DNA of 64,000 nucleotides from Mycolicibacterium sp. MU0050 (GTDB lineage: Bacteria > Actinomycetota > Actinomycetes > Mycobacteriales > Mycobacteriaceae): positions 992,001 through 1,056,000 of the forward strand of contig NZ_OY726395.1 of the NCBI RefSeq assembly GCF_963378085.1, written 5' to 3'. Shown one piece after another: positions 21,149 to 28,971 of this stretch; position 1 is the first letter of the stretch; the number at the start of each line of letters is the position of its first letter. The notes below the pieces were generated by a model that ran no database searches, was not told the DNA's origin, and saw nothing but the letters and a program-made list of their open reading frames with translations. The position numbers and the translations under genes are program-made.

Positions 21149-22096
21149 GTGGACAGTAGCCCGCGCCTGGCGGCGGTCGACTGCGGTACCAACTCCATCC
21201 GATTGCTGATCTCCGAGGTGCGCGACGGTGCGGTGGTCGACGTGCACCGGGAGATGCGGATCGTGCGGTTGGGGCAGGGGGTCGACGCGACGGGGCAGTT
21301 CGACCCGGAGGCGATCGCCCGGACCCGTGCCGCGCTGGAGGACTACGCCGCGCTGATGCGCCAGCACGACGTGACGCGGGTGCGGATGGTCGCGACCTCG
21401 GCGACCCGGGATGCGGCCAACCGCGAGGAGTTCTTCGCGATGACCGCCGAGGTGTTGGGCGCGGTGGTGGCCGGGACGGTGGCCGAGGTGGTCTCCGGGA
21501 CCGAGGAGGCCGAGCTGTCCTTCCTGGGTGCGGTCGACGAATTGGATTCCGCGGCAGCACCTTTCGTGGTGGTTGACCTGGGCGGCGGGTCGACCGAGGT
21601 GGTGTTCGGCCAACGCAACGTCGAGTCGGCGTTCTCGGCGGACATCGGCTGTGTGCGGATCACCGAGCGGTGCCTGCATTCCGACCCACCGACTGCCGAC
21701 GAGGTGGCCGAGGCCCGCGCGGTGATCCGCGAGCGGCTGTCCGAGGCGCTGGCGGCGGTACCCGTCGACAAGGCCCGCACCTGGGTGGGGGTGGCGGGCA
21801 CCTTCACCACCATTGCCGCGCTGGCGCGCCGGCTGACGACCTACGACCCGGAGGCGATTCACCTGTCGCAGGTCAGTTTCGGTGACCTGCTGCCGGTGTG
21901 CGACGAGCTGATCGGGATGACCCGCAAGCAGCGCGCGGCGCTGGGGCCCATGCACGAGGGCCGGGTCGACGTGATCGGCGGCGGCGCGATCGTGGTGCAG
22001 GAGTTGGCCCGCGAGCTGGGTGAGCGCGCCGACATCACCAGCCTGACGGTCAGTGAGCACGACATCCTCGACGGGATCATCGGGTCGATCGTGTGA
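21149..22096 (+). CDS. ppx: Exopolyphosphatase / (p)ppGpp-related Ppx-GppA
   Basis: A 315-residue Ppx/GppA phosphatase of the actin-like ATPase superfamily: AAVDCGTNSIRLLI at the N terminus, the second phosphate loop VVVDLGGGSTEVVFG and the late IGGGAIV loop. It is the short form without the extra C-terminal HD domain, as in the Rv1026 position. GTG 21149 has GAGGAG 8 nt upstream. Expected to degrade polyphosphate; pppGpp activity cannot be judged from sequence. Confidence 0.95.
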   Translation: MDSSPRLAAVDCGTNSIRLLISEVRDGAVVDVHREMRIVRLGQGVDATGQFDPEAIARTRAALEDYAALMRQHDVTRVRMVATSATRDAANREEFFAMTAEVLGAVVAGTVAEVVSGTEEAELSFLGAVDELDSAAAPFVVVDLGGGSTEVVFGQRNVESAFSADIGCVRITERCLHSDPPTADEVAEARAVIRERLSEALAAVPVDKARTWVGVAGTFTTIAALARRLTTYDPEAIHLSQVSFGDLLPVCDELIGMTRKQRAALGPMHEGRVDVIGGGAIVVQELARELGERADITSLTVSEHDILDGIIGSIV

Positions 22097-22626
22097 TGCG
22101 GCGCGCGGCGGTGACGCTGCTGGCGGTGCTGCTGCTGGCGGTGGTCGTGGTGGTCGGGGGATACCCGGTGTTCGTCGACCCGCGGGCGGACACCCCGCGG
22201 CCGGCCGATGCGATCTTCGTGGTCGGCGGCGACGCCCCCGAGGGGCGGTATCTGCACGGTCTGGAGCTGGCGCACCGCGGCTATGCGCCTACGTTGGTGC
22301 TGTCGAACCCGGCCGGTCAGGTCGACGAGTTCTGCGACGAGCAGGGCCGCGACTTCACGGTCGAATGCTTCACGCCGGACCCGCCGAGCACGCAGGGCGA
22401 GGCTCGCGAGCTGGGCCGGCTGGCGGCCGAAAGAGGCTGGCAGGCAGTCATTGTCGTGACCTACACCCCGCACGTGTCGCGGGCGCGGTACCTGATGGAA
22501 CGCTGCTTTGCCGGCGATCTGCTGATGGCGGAGGTCCCGGTGCAGCTGTCGGTCCCCTACTGGGGGTGGATGTACATCTACCAGGGGGCCGGGTTTGCGA
22601 AGGCGTTGGTGCAGCGGGGCTGCTAG
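22093..22626 (+). CDS. YdcF/ElyC-like (DUF218) membrane-anchored protein
   Basis: A 177-residue protein with an N-terminal TM anchor (AVTLLAVLLLAVVVVVGG) and an extracytoplasmic DUF218 domain: VVGGDAPEGRYLHGLELA, then STQGEARELGRLA and VVTYTPHVSRARYLMERCF. The family includes SanA, ElyC and YdcF, linked to envelope integrity; the biochemical role is unclear. It starts at GTG 22093 or ATG 22096, overlapping the ppx stop, and is likely the last gene of the eno-ppx transcription unit. Confidence 0.85.
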   Translation: MMRRAAVTLLAVLLLAVVVVVGGYPVFVDPRADTPRPADAIFVVGGDAPEGRYLHGLELAHRGYAPTLVLSNPAGQVDEFCDEQGRDFTVECFTPDPPSTQGEARELGRLAAERGWQAVIVVTYTPHVSRARYLMERCFAGDLLMAEVPVQLSVPYWGWMYIYQGAGFAKALVQRGC

Positions 22627-22673
22627 GTCGCCGTGTGGGCGGCGGTGTCCCCGGCCCCTCTCGATTGCGCGGC

Positions 22674-22688
22674 GTCACAAATCGTGAC
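22674..22688. promoter_or_regulatory. Operator-like palindrome before the FAD monooxygenase
   Basis: GTCAC-AAATC-GTGAC is a perfect 5-bp-arm inverted repeat 44 bp before the start. With the TetR gene at the end of the same operon, it is a candidate operator. Confidence 0.4.
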
Positions 22689-22719
22689 ACCGGGGCTTTA
22701 AATTACGAAACGGGGCCGT

Positions 22720-22732
22720 TACGGTAGTGGGA
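22720..22732 (+). promoter_or_regulatory. -10 element, probable leaderless promoter
   Basis: TACGGT (22720-22725, TANNNT form) ends six bases before ATG 22732, the spacing of mycobacterial leaderless transcripts. No Shine-Dalgarno sequence precedes this ATG. Confidence 0.5.
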
Positions 22733-24240
22733 TGACTGGTGCCGAGATGGACACGGACGTCATCGTGGTGGGGGCCGGGCCGACCGGCCTGACATTGGCC
22801 TGCAGTCTGCGCTTGCACGGGCTGTCGGTGCGGGTGATCGACCGCGCTGCGGCGCCGGCGACCACGTCGCGGGCGAACTTCATGCATGCCCGGGGCTCGG
22901 AGGTGCTGGCGCGGCTCGGGGCGCTGGGCAGCCTGCCGGCCGAATCGCTGCGCGCCATGAGCGTCACCACCTACGCGGGCGATCGGCCGATGATGAAGCT
23001 GATGTTCGGTGATCCGGGGATGGGGACCGCCGCGCCGCCGATGGTGGTGTCCCAGGCCAAGGTGGAGGCGGCACTGCGGGACCGACTCGCGGATCTCGGT
23101 GTTATCCCGCAGTGGGGCAACGGATTGACCTGCCTACGGCAGGACGCTGAATCGGTGGAGGCGACGCTGGCGGACGGGCATCGGGTCCGGTCCCGATGGC
23201 TGGTCGGCTGCGACGGCACCTCCAGCACCACTCGCAAGCTGGTGGGCATCGACTTTCCCGGGGTCAAGCTCTCCGAGCGCTTCCTGTTGGCCGATGTGCA
23301 CCTGGACTGGGACCTGAGTCGGGACGGCACCAGCGGCTGGGTCCACCCCGACGGGCTGGTCGGGGTGATGCCGATGCCGGACGAGTCCGGCCGCGACGAC
23401 CTGTGGCGGGTGTTCGCCTACGACCCGCGCGGCGGTGAAAAGCCCAGTGATGAAGAGATTCTCGACCGGGTGACGACGATCATTCCGGAGCGGACCGGCC
23501 GCACGGTGCGGGTGGGGGAACCCGAGTGGCTGTCGGTGTTCACGGTGCACCGACGCCTGGCGTCGTCGTACCGCCGCGGGCGCGTGTTCATCGCCGGCGA
23601 TGCGGCGCACGCGCACGCGCCGTTCGGCGGGCAGGGCATGCTCACCGGGGTGGGCGACGCCGAGAACCTGGCCTTCAAGCTGGCATTGGCGGTGCGGGGT
23701 TCGGCGGGAGAGGCGTTGCTCGACACCTACGAGGCCGAACGCCGGCCGCTGGCCACCGATGTGCTGCGCGGGACCAGTGCGATGACCCGAATGAATGTGG
23801 CCAGCAGCCGGTTCGGTCGGTTCCTGCGGGATCAGGTGGCGATCCGCATCGCCGGGTTGCCGGTGGTGCAGCGGTGGGCGACGTATTCGGCCTCGCAGCT
23901 GTGGGTGAGTTACCGCAAGGGCCCGTTGGGCGGGCGCGGCCGAAAGCCCCGGCCGGGGGACCGAATTGCCGACCTGGCGTGCACGCGGGATGACGGCACC
24001 CCGACCCGGCTGCACGGTGAACTCGGCGGTCGGTGGGCGCTGCTTGAGCCATCGTCGGCCGGCGGGGCGGGACTCGAGGCGGCGCGGCGCCGGCTCGGCG
24101 AGTTCGTGGTGGGCTTGCGCTACGACGGTGACGAGGCGATGCTGGTGCGCCCGGATGCGCACCTGGGCTGGCGGGGCGGTGACGCCGCGGGGCTGGACCG
24201 GTGGCTGCGGGATGCGCTGTCCGCTGGGAGGACGCGTTGA
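22732..24240 (+). CDS. FAD-dependent aromatic-type monooxygenase
   Basis: A 502-residue class A flavin monooxygenase (PheA/TfdB/UbiH group). Motifs in order: GxGxxG VVGAGPTGLTLAC near residue 10, the DG motif GCDGTSSTTRKLVG near 165, and the GD/ribityl motif FIAGDAAHAHAPFGGQG near 286. The C terminus has a short thioredoxin-like region. It likely hydroxylates an aromatic or polyketide-like compound using NAD(P)H; the substrate is unknown. Its stop overlaps the TetR start (TTGA), so the regulator is co-translated. Confidence 0.92.
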   Translation: MTGAEMDTDVIVVGAGPTGLTLACSLRLHGLSVRVIDRAAAPATTSRANFMHARGSEVLARLGALGSLPAESLRAMSVTTYAGDRPMMKLMFGDPGMGTAAPPMVVSQAKVEAALRDRLADLGVIPQWGNGLTCLRQDAESVEATLADGHRVRSRWLVGCDGTSSTTRKLVGIDFPGVKLSERFLLADVHLDWDLSRDGTSGWVHPDGLVGVMPMPDESGRDDLWRVFAYDPRGGEKPSDEEILDRVTTIIPERTGRTVRVGEPEWLSVFTVHRRLASSYRRGRVFIAGDAAHAHAPFGGQGMLTGVGDAENLAFKLALAVRGSAGEALLDTYEAERRPLATDVLRGTSAMTRMNVASSRFGRFLRDQVAIRIAGLPVVQRWATYSASQLWVSYRKGPLGGRGRKPRPGDRIADLACTRDDGTPTRLHGELGGRWALLEPSSAGGAGLEAARRRLGEFVVGLRYDGDEAMLVRPDAHLGWRGGDAAGLDRWLRDALSAGRTR

Positions 24241-24878
24241 CCGAGGTGGGCGGGCGGGGACGTCCCCGCGACCGCGGCACCGACCTGGCGATCCTGCGGG
24301 CGGGCCTGGAGCTGTTCATCGAGCGCGGGGTCGAGGGCACCAGCATGGAGCAGATCGCCAAGCTGGCCGGCGTCGGCAAGCCGAGTATCTATCGGCGGTG
24401 GTCGAACAAGGAGGAACTGATCGCCGCGGCCATCGAGACGCTGGTGGTCGACGAGGTGCAGTTCGCCTCGGCGCAGGAGGTCGAGGCGCAGTCGCCTGCT
24501 GCGCTGGTGGAGGCGGCCATCGACAGCGCGGCCGCCGCGGCGACCACGCCGCAGTACCGCGCGTTGGTCGCCCGGGTCTACGGCTCGGCGGTCAGCCACC
24601 CCGCGTTGATGGCCGCCTACTGGGAGCGCTACATCCTGCCGCGCCGGCAGATCGCGGCCCGGCTGCTGGAGCGGGCGCGGGAGGAGGGGACCGTCGCCGC
24701 CGACCTGGACGTGGACGTGGCCATCGACATGATGGCCGGCGCGGTGACTTACCGTGTGTTGCAACCAGACCCGCCCGATCTCGACGAGATGCGGCGGTAT
24801 CTGCGGGCGGTGTACCGGCAGATCGGGTTGCTGCCACCGGGTGGAGCCGATGGGGACGGTGGGGCCGGTCTGAAATAG
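24237..24878 (+). CDS. TetR-family regulator of the monooxygenase operon
   Basis: A 213-residue TetR regulator. HTH: TSMEQIAKLAGVGKPSIYRRWSNKEEL. The C-terminal domain resembles the TetR_C_11/33 types. TTG 24237 is selected because GGGAGGA lies 4 nt upstream and it overlaps the preceding stop; GTG 24246 is the alternative. Probably an autoregulated repressor of the FAD monooxygenase, perhaps through the palindrome at 22674. Confidence 0.9.
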   Translation: MTEVGGRGRPRDRGTDLAILRAGLELFIERGVEGTSMEQIAKLAGVGKPSIYRRWSNKEELIAAAIETLVVDEVQFASAQEVEAQSPAALVEAAIDSAAAAATTPQYRALVARVYGSAVSHPALMAAYWERYILPRRQIAARLLERAREEGTVAADLDVDVAIDMMAGAVTYRVLQPDPPDLDEMRRYLRAVYRQIGLLPPGGADGDGGAGLK

Positions 24879-24893
24879 CATCTCCTGTGCACA

Positions 24894-24967
24894 GCCCCCA
24901 TAGCCCAATTGGCAGAGGCAGCGGACTTAAAATCCGCACAGTGTGGGTTCGAGTCCCACTGGGGGCA
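24894..24967 (+). tRNA. tRNA-Leu-like tRNA (UAA anticodon)
   Basis: A 74-nt cloverleaf: acceptor GCCCCCA/TGGGGGC with discriminator A, anticodon stem GCGGA/TCCGC around loop CTTAAAA (anticodon TAA, decoding UUA), and T-arm GTGGG-TTCGAGT-CCCAC. The variable loop is only about 5 nt (ACAGT), unlike the long arm usual for leucine tRNAs. Part of its 3' end is duplicated at 25454-25470. Confidence 0.93.
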
Positions 24968-24969
24968 CC
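24953..24969 (+). repeat. Direct repeat copy 1 (tRNA 3' end)
   Basis: GTCCCACTGGGGGCACC, the 3' part of tRNA-Leu plus two following bases. It matches 25454-25470 at 16 of 17 positions in the same orientation. Confidence 0.8.
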
Positions 24970-25079
24970 CAGGTCTTGCAGGTCAGGACGTTTCTCACAT
25001 CGAACGCGTGAGGTGGAGGAGCCATTGGAGGGCACCGGACAGCGGCCTGACAGCAGCGCGGCACTTACACGGCATGCCG

Positions 25080-25340
25080 TCAGTTGTAGGGCTCGCAGGC
25101 GACGCCGTCGCCTTCGCGGTCAAGCTCGTAGATGTCGTCTCCAACGACGTATACCGGGCCGGTTACATACTCCGGACCGTTGCCGCTGCCGCCAGCGCAG
25201 TCCACGTCGGTGGCAATCGGAACACAGGCACCGGAATAGTTGGGGTCGCAGTCCGGGCTTTCATGAGGTGCGGCATGGGCTGCCGGAGCAATAACGATCC
25301 CCACCGCGAAAGCAATTGTCAGTGCTGCTAATTTCCCCAC
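25080..25340 (-). CDS. Secreted excalibur-domain small protein
   Basis: An 86-residue exported protein: signal peptide MGKLAALTIAFAVGIVIAPAAHA, then a Cys-containing mature part (CDPNYSGACVPIATDVDCAGG) and a C-terminal excalibur-type calcium-binding motif (YELDREGDGVACE, DxDxDGxxCE pattern with the first Asp replaced by Glu-Leu-Asp context). Such domains are extracellular, and the role is unknown. It is the only gene between the tRNA-Leu 3' end and its partial copy. Confidence 0.85.
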   Translation of the reverse strand: MGKLAALTIAFAVGIVIAPAAHAAPHESPDCDPNYSGACVPIATDVDCAGGSGNGPEYVTGPVYVVGDDIYELDREGDGVACEPYN

Positions 25341-25453
25341 GGAGGCAAATGTAGCTCACCTTCTACTGTCTTCGACCTTCTTCTCGCAGGACTGCTCAAC
25401 GTAGTCGGGCCCCCACCCAACCAACCCCACAACCTCACCGTCGGGAATCTTGT

Positions 25454-25470
25454 GTCCGACTGGGGGCACC
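25454..25470 (+). repeat. Direct repeat copy 2 (partial tRNA-Leu 3' end)
   Basis: GTCCGACTGGGGGCACC, one mismatch from 24953-24969. The rest of the tRNA is absent here. This is the pattern left when an element integrates at a tRNA 3' end, but no integrase is present in the roughly 485 bp between. Confidence 0.75.
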
Positions 25471-25594
25471 GTGACGCAGCTCGGGCGCCCATTCAGGTCC
25501 AAGAACGCTTGGAGCCGGCTATGTCACGACACCGCCGCCCACCGTCTGCGTATAGCGTTGCCGCAATGCCGAAGGCTGAGATTGGAGGACAGTC

Positions 25595-25981
25595 GTGAAA
25601 CCTGAGGACGCCCTACAGATCCAGATGCTGCTCGCCGACTATGGCCATGTCGTCGACGATCACGACTGGGACCGGGCCCACGAAGTGTTCGCCGAGGACT
25701 TCGTCTTCGAGATGGGTGCTGTCGGCCGCCCAGACTTGCACGGCATCGCCGATATCGTCGCGAACTTCAAGGGCCGCAACATGTACGCGCATGTCACCAC
25801 GAACACCACCATGCGCCAGCGGGACGACGGCACGGTCATTGCGCACTCCAAGTTCATCGGGTTCCCGAACGGGGGCCCACCGGTCACCGGCGACTACCAC
25901 GACCTGATCGTGCGCACGCCGGCCGGCTGGCGGCTGCAGCGCCGCCGTGCCGAGCTGCGGCAGCGCAAGTTCTTCGACTGA
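25595..25981 (+). CDS. SnoaL-like / NTF2-fold protein
   Basis: A 128-residue small alpha+beta protein: DALQIQMLLADYGHVVDDHDWDRAHEVFAEDFVFEMG is the typical opening of SnoaL_4-type NTF2 folds (cone-shaped barrels acting as cyclases, dehydratases or isomerases, or without catalysis). GTG 25595 follows GGAGGACAGTC. Isolated gene, function unknown; steroid or aromatic catabolism is a common context. Confidence 0.8.
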   Translation: MKPEDALQIQMLLADYGHVVDDHDWDRAHEVFAEDFVFEMGAVGRPDLHGIADIVANFKGRNMYAHVTTNTTMRQRDDGTVIAHSKFIGFPNGGPPVTGDYHDLIVRTPAGWRLQRRRAELRQRKFFD

Positions 25982-26106
25982 CGTGGACCGAGGGGCGGGA
26001 CCCGCACCCGCCGCATCGGAGTCCATCTCCGCCGATTTTCGCCCGTAGTCCCGGCCGGCACGTTAGCGTTCTCAACGGTCGAAGGCGACGTATCAGAGGG
26101 CGGGGT

Positions 26107-28092
26107 ATGACGCGGATAGCAGCGTGGGTCGGGGCCGGAGTTTTCAGCGCGGGGGTGTCAGCGGCAGTACTTGCCGGGGCGGGGGCCGCACACGCCGATG
26201 ACGACGGCGCCACCAAACGGGACACCAAGCCGGCGGCGACGCAGGATCGGTCGGACGCCAAGGCGGAGCGCAATTCACTGAAACGGGCTGCGAAGTCCAA
26301 GGATTCGGACACCGCCACGCGGTCCGCCGACGCCGAAAGCCAATCCGAATCCCGAGAGGTGCGCGTCAAGCGCACCGACAAGCCGCTGCGCGAGCTCGCA
26401 GACTCGGTGCGGTCCCGGGTGCGCGGTGCGCTGAAGGACTCAACGCGCGAGATCCGGGAGAGCGCACGTGAGCTGCGCGACGAAGCGCGCGAGCTGCGCG
26501 AAGAAGAACCCGAGCTCACAGAATCGGTCGCGGCCGAATCCTCGTCGGGCCCGGCGACCGAGGACGCCGACGCTGCCCAGGTGCGGGTCCGGCCGCCCAG
26601 CAGCATCCGGTCGGCCCTGGCGGAGCGCCACTCCCGGCTGGAATCGCCGGGAGACCAGTCGGAACAGATCGCCGCGCCGCAGGGCGCCGAGGACGCGGCC
26701 GCAAAATCCCAAGCCCTGGAATCGGCACGCCCGCAGGCGGACTCGACCACCACCGTCGAAAAGCTCGCCGCGGTAACTCCGGCCCGCCAGGACCCGGTCG
26801 AGGCCGTCCACGACCTGCTGCGGGGTCTGGGGGCACTCGCGCTCAACCCCGAGCCGCAGAACTACCCCAAACCGCTGTCGGTGCTCGGTGACGTCGTCTT
26901 CGACACCGTCGCCGCGCTCGAACGCCTGGTGGGTGGGGACCCGGTGGTGCCACCGCAACTTCGCGACTCCGTCGAGGTCAGCACCTCCACCCTGGTGGTC
27001 TCGCCCGGCCATGAAGTCGAATCCAACTGGTATCTGCCCAAAACCGCTGCGGGGGAGCCCGCGCCGAGCAGGCTGATCTATCTGCAGCATGGGTTCCTGG
27101 CCAACGGGCCGCTCTACAGTTACACCGCCTCCTATCTGGCGACCCAGACCAACAGCATCGTCGTCACCACCACCTACACCTCCAACCCGTTCGAGGCCGA
27201 CGGGATGTGGCTCGGCGGCGACAACCTGCACGAGGCTGTCGCGCAGCTGTTCCTCGATCCGGAGCGCACCGCGTTGAACGCCAGCCTGGACAACGCTGAA
27301 CTGCAAGCCGGCCGCCCCGGCGACATCGACGTGCCGTTGCAGTTCGTCCTGGTTGGGCACTCACTCGGCGGCGGGTTCGGTCCCGGTGTCGCCGGCTATT
27401 ACGCGGAGGGTCTGCTGCGCCGCCGCGACGACGATCCGGACGCACCCAACCACCTGGCCGGCGTCGTCATCTACGACGCGGTGCCCATGGGGTCGATCAT
27501 CCCCGACGCCATGGAACGCCTGGATGCGTTGGAGGCCAACGGAACCGCCGACCCGGACGACGACGACCCCAACGACTACATCCCGATCTACGAGATCGGC
27601 GCCCCGCTGAACTACCTGAACGTGTTCTCCGACGTCAACGACCAGCTGACCCAGGCCCGGCCCGGCCAGTTCACCGGCGTCGTGCTCGAGGACGGCGTCC
27701 ACATGGACCCGATGCAGGGCGGCAACCCGTTCATCCAGGCGGCCGCCTACCTGATCGCCGGATTCCCCCAGCCGCAGAACCCCCTGGCCGTACGCGCGCT
27801 GTCGGCGGGATGGATCAACGACATGTTCGACGAGAACATCGACCCCACCACCGGGGCGTGCCTGCAGGGCGTCGTCTGCTCCGGCCAGTACGGCGACGGC
27901 GGAACGTCGTTCCTGGTCAGTACCGAGGAAGGAGACGCCGTCGCGGTGCTGATCGGTACGCGACGAGCCGCCGACCTCACCTCGCTGCGGGCCATCAGCG
28001 TCACCGACTTCATCTCCGCCATCCCGGCCGGTGTCCTCAACGGTCTCGAAACCACCTGCGACCTGTTCGCCGGGGGCCAGTGTCCGCTGTGA
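26107..28092 (+). CDS. Exported alpha/beta hydrolase with charged N-terminal region
   Basis: A 661-residue secreted protein. Signal peptide about 1-32 (AGAGAAHADD). Residues 33-230 are low-complexity, highly charged (Lys/Asp/Glu/Arg-rich, with RELREEARELREE-like helical patches), followed by a C-terminal alpha/beta hydrolase with the nucleophile elbow GHSLGGG (Ser419) after the HGFLANGPLYSY region. Likely an esterase/lipase acting outside the membrane, perhaps held in the cell wall by the charged segment. Unlike typical mycobacterial PE/PPE-linked hydrolases, it has no PE domain. Confidence 0.82.
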   Translation: MTRIAAWVGAGVFSAGVSAAVLAGAGAAHADDDGATKRDTKPAATQDRSDAKAERNSLKRAAKSKDSDTATRSADAESQSESREVRVKRTDKPLRELADSVRSRVRGALKDSTREIRESARELRDEARELREEEPELTESVAAESSSGPATEDADAAQVRVRPPSSIRSALAERHSRLESPGDQSEQIAAPQGAEDAAAKSQALESARPQADSTTTVEKLAAVTPARQDPVEAVHDLLRGLGALALNPEPQNYPKPLSVLGDVVFDTVAALERLVGGDPVVPPQLRDSVEVSTSTLVVSPGHEVESNWYLPKTAAGEPAPSRLIYLQHGFLANGPLYSYTASYLATQTNSIVVTTTYTSNPFEADGMWLGGDNLHEAVAQLFLDPERTALNASLDNAELQAGRPGDIDVPLQFVLVGHSLGGGFGPGVAGYYAEGLLRRRDDDPDAPNHLAGVVIYDAVPMGSIIPDAMERLDALEANGTADPDDDDPNDYIPIYEIGAPLNYLNVFSDVNDQLTQARPGQFTGVVLEDGVHMDPMQGGNPFIQAAAYLIAGFPQPQNPLAVRALSAGWINDMFDENIDPTTGACLQGVVCSGQYGDGGTSFLVSTEEGDAVAVLIGTRRAADLTSLRAISVTDFISAIPAGVLNGLETTCDLFAGGQCPL

Positions 28093-28181
28093 GCCCGTGG
28101 TGGCCGCGCGGCCTCCGGCGGTAACCACCACCGCCCTGGTCAGACACCTCGACCGCCACCGTGCGATACCGTGGCCCCACC

Positions 28182-28826
28182 ATGCCGAAGCCGCTTCCGA
28201 CGCGTTCGCGATATACCGGTGGGCCATCGCGGGGTGAGGTTCGACGCGAACTTCTCCTGCAGACGCTGGAGGATCTCCTCCGCACGCAAGCGTTCGCGAC
28301 CATCGAGATCGCCGACATCACCCGCACTGCCGGCGTCTCGCGCTCGACCTTCTACTTCTACTTCCCGTCGAAAGCCGCGGCGGTCGGCGCCATGCTGGGC
28401 GACGTTTTCAGCGAAGTCAGCGCCGTCATCGACACCTGGACCGGGCTGGGCGAAACCCTCGCCGAGCGCCGAGACCAGCTGTTCGAAAGCTTCGAGCAGA
28501 TCGTGTCGATCTGGCGGGAGCACGCCCACCTGATGGCGGCCATGTTCGACGCGGCCTCCACCGACGACGAGGTCCGCGGCATGTTCGACGACCACATGGA
28601 ACGTTTCGCCACTGACTCCGCCGTCCGGATCCAGCAGGAATGGGAGGCGCGCGAAGTCGCGTCGGGACCCGACCCCGAAGCGCTGGCCCGGGTGCTGGTC
28701 GGAATGAACGTCAGGGCACTCGAGCGGGATATGCGCTCAATCGCGAGCGGGGAGTCCGCCGGCGACGACGGCCTGGCCCACGTTCTCGCCTATGTCTGGG
28801 ATCAAATCCTCTTCGGCACCAACTGA
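28182..28826 (+). CDS. TetR-family regulator (EthR-like)
   Basis: A 214-residue TetR regulator of the EthR group (MPKPLPTRSRYTGGPSRGEVRRELLLQTLEDLL; HTH IEIADITRTAGVSRSTFYFYFPSKAAAV). EthR in M. tuberculosis represses the Baeyer-Villiger enzyme EthA, and here too the neighbour is a BVMO, but both genes run in the same direction. TACCGT at 28167-28172 is a -10-like element 9 nt before ATG 28182, so the transcript may be nearly leaderless. The triple repeat at 28875-28926 is its likely target. Confidence 0.92.
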   Translation: MPKPLPTRSRYTGGPSRGEVRRELLLQTLEDLLRTQAFATIEIADITRTAGVSRSTFYFYFPSKAAAVGAMLGDVFSEVSAVIDTWTGLGETLAERRDQLFESFEQIVSIWREHAHLMAAMFDAASTDDEVRGMFDDHMERFATDSAVRIQQEWEAREVASGPDPEALARVLVGMNVRALERDMRSIASGESAGDDGLAHVLAYVWDQILFGTN

Positions 28827-28874
28827 TTGCCCAACCCTCTTGCCGCCGGACGCCGGCGCCCGACGGCTGGAATC

Positions 28875-28926
28875 AACGCGCGTCAAGTAGAGCCAACGTG
28901 CGTCGAATACGATTGACGCGCGTCGA
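28875..28926 (+). promoter_or_regulatory. Three 20-bp-phased operator repeats before the BVMO
   Basis: The motif RACGYGCGTCRA occurs at 28875-28886, 28895-28906 and 28915-28926, exactly 20 bp apart (about two helical turns). The third copy overlaps the -35 element. Candidate cooperative binding site for the upstream EthR-like regulator. Confidence 0.65.
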
Positions 28927-28941
28927 TAAGCGGCCTACGGT
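28913..28941 (+). promoter_or_regulatory. SigA-type promoter of the BVMO gene
   Basis: TTGACG (28913-28918), 17-bp spacer, TACGGT (28936-28941). Both match mycobacterial housekeeping consensus well, and the ATG follows 30 bp after the -10. Confidence 0.65.
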
Positions 28942-28971
28942 GTGACCCATCGCACCCGAGATAGGAACGCC

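Noticed and set aside
24968..25594. Intact integrated element at tRNA-Leu
   Set aside because: Only one small secreted-protein gene lies between the repeats; no integrase, excisionase or replication gene was found, so at most a remnant is claimed.
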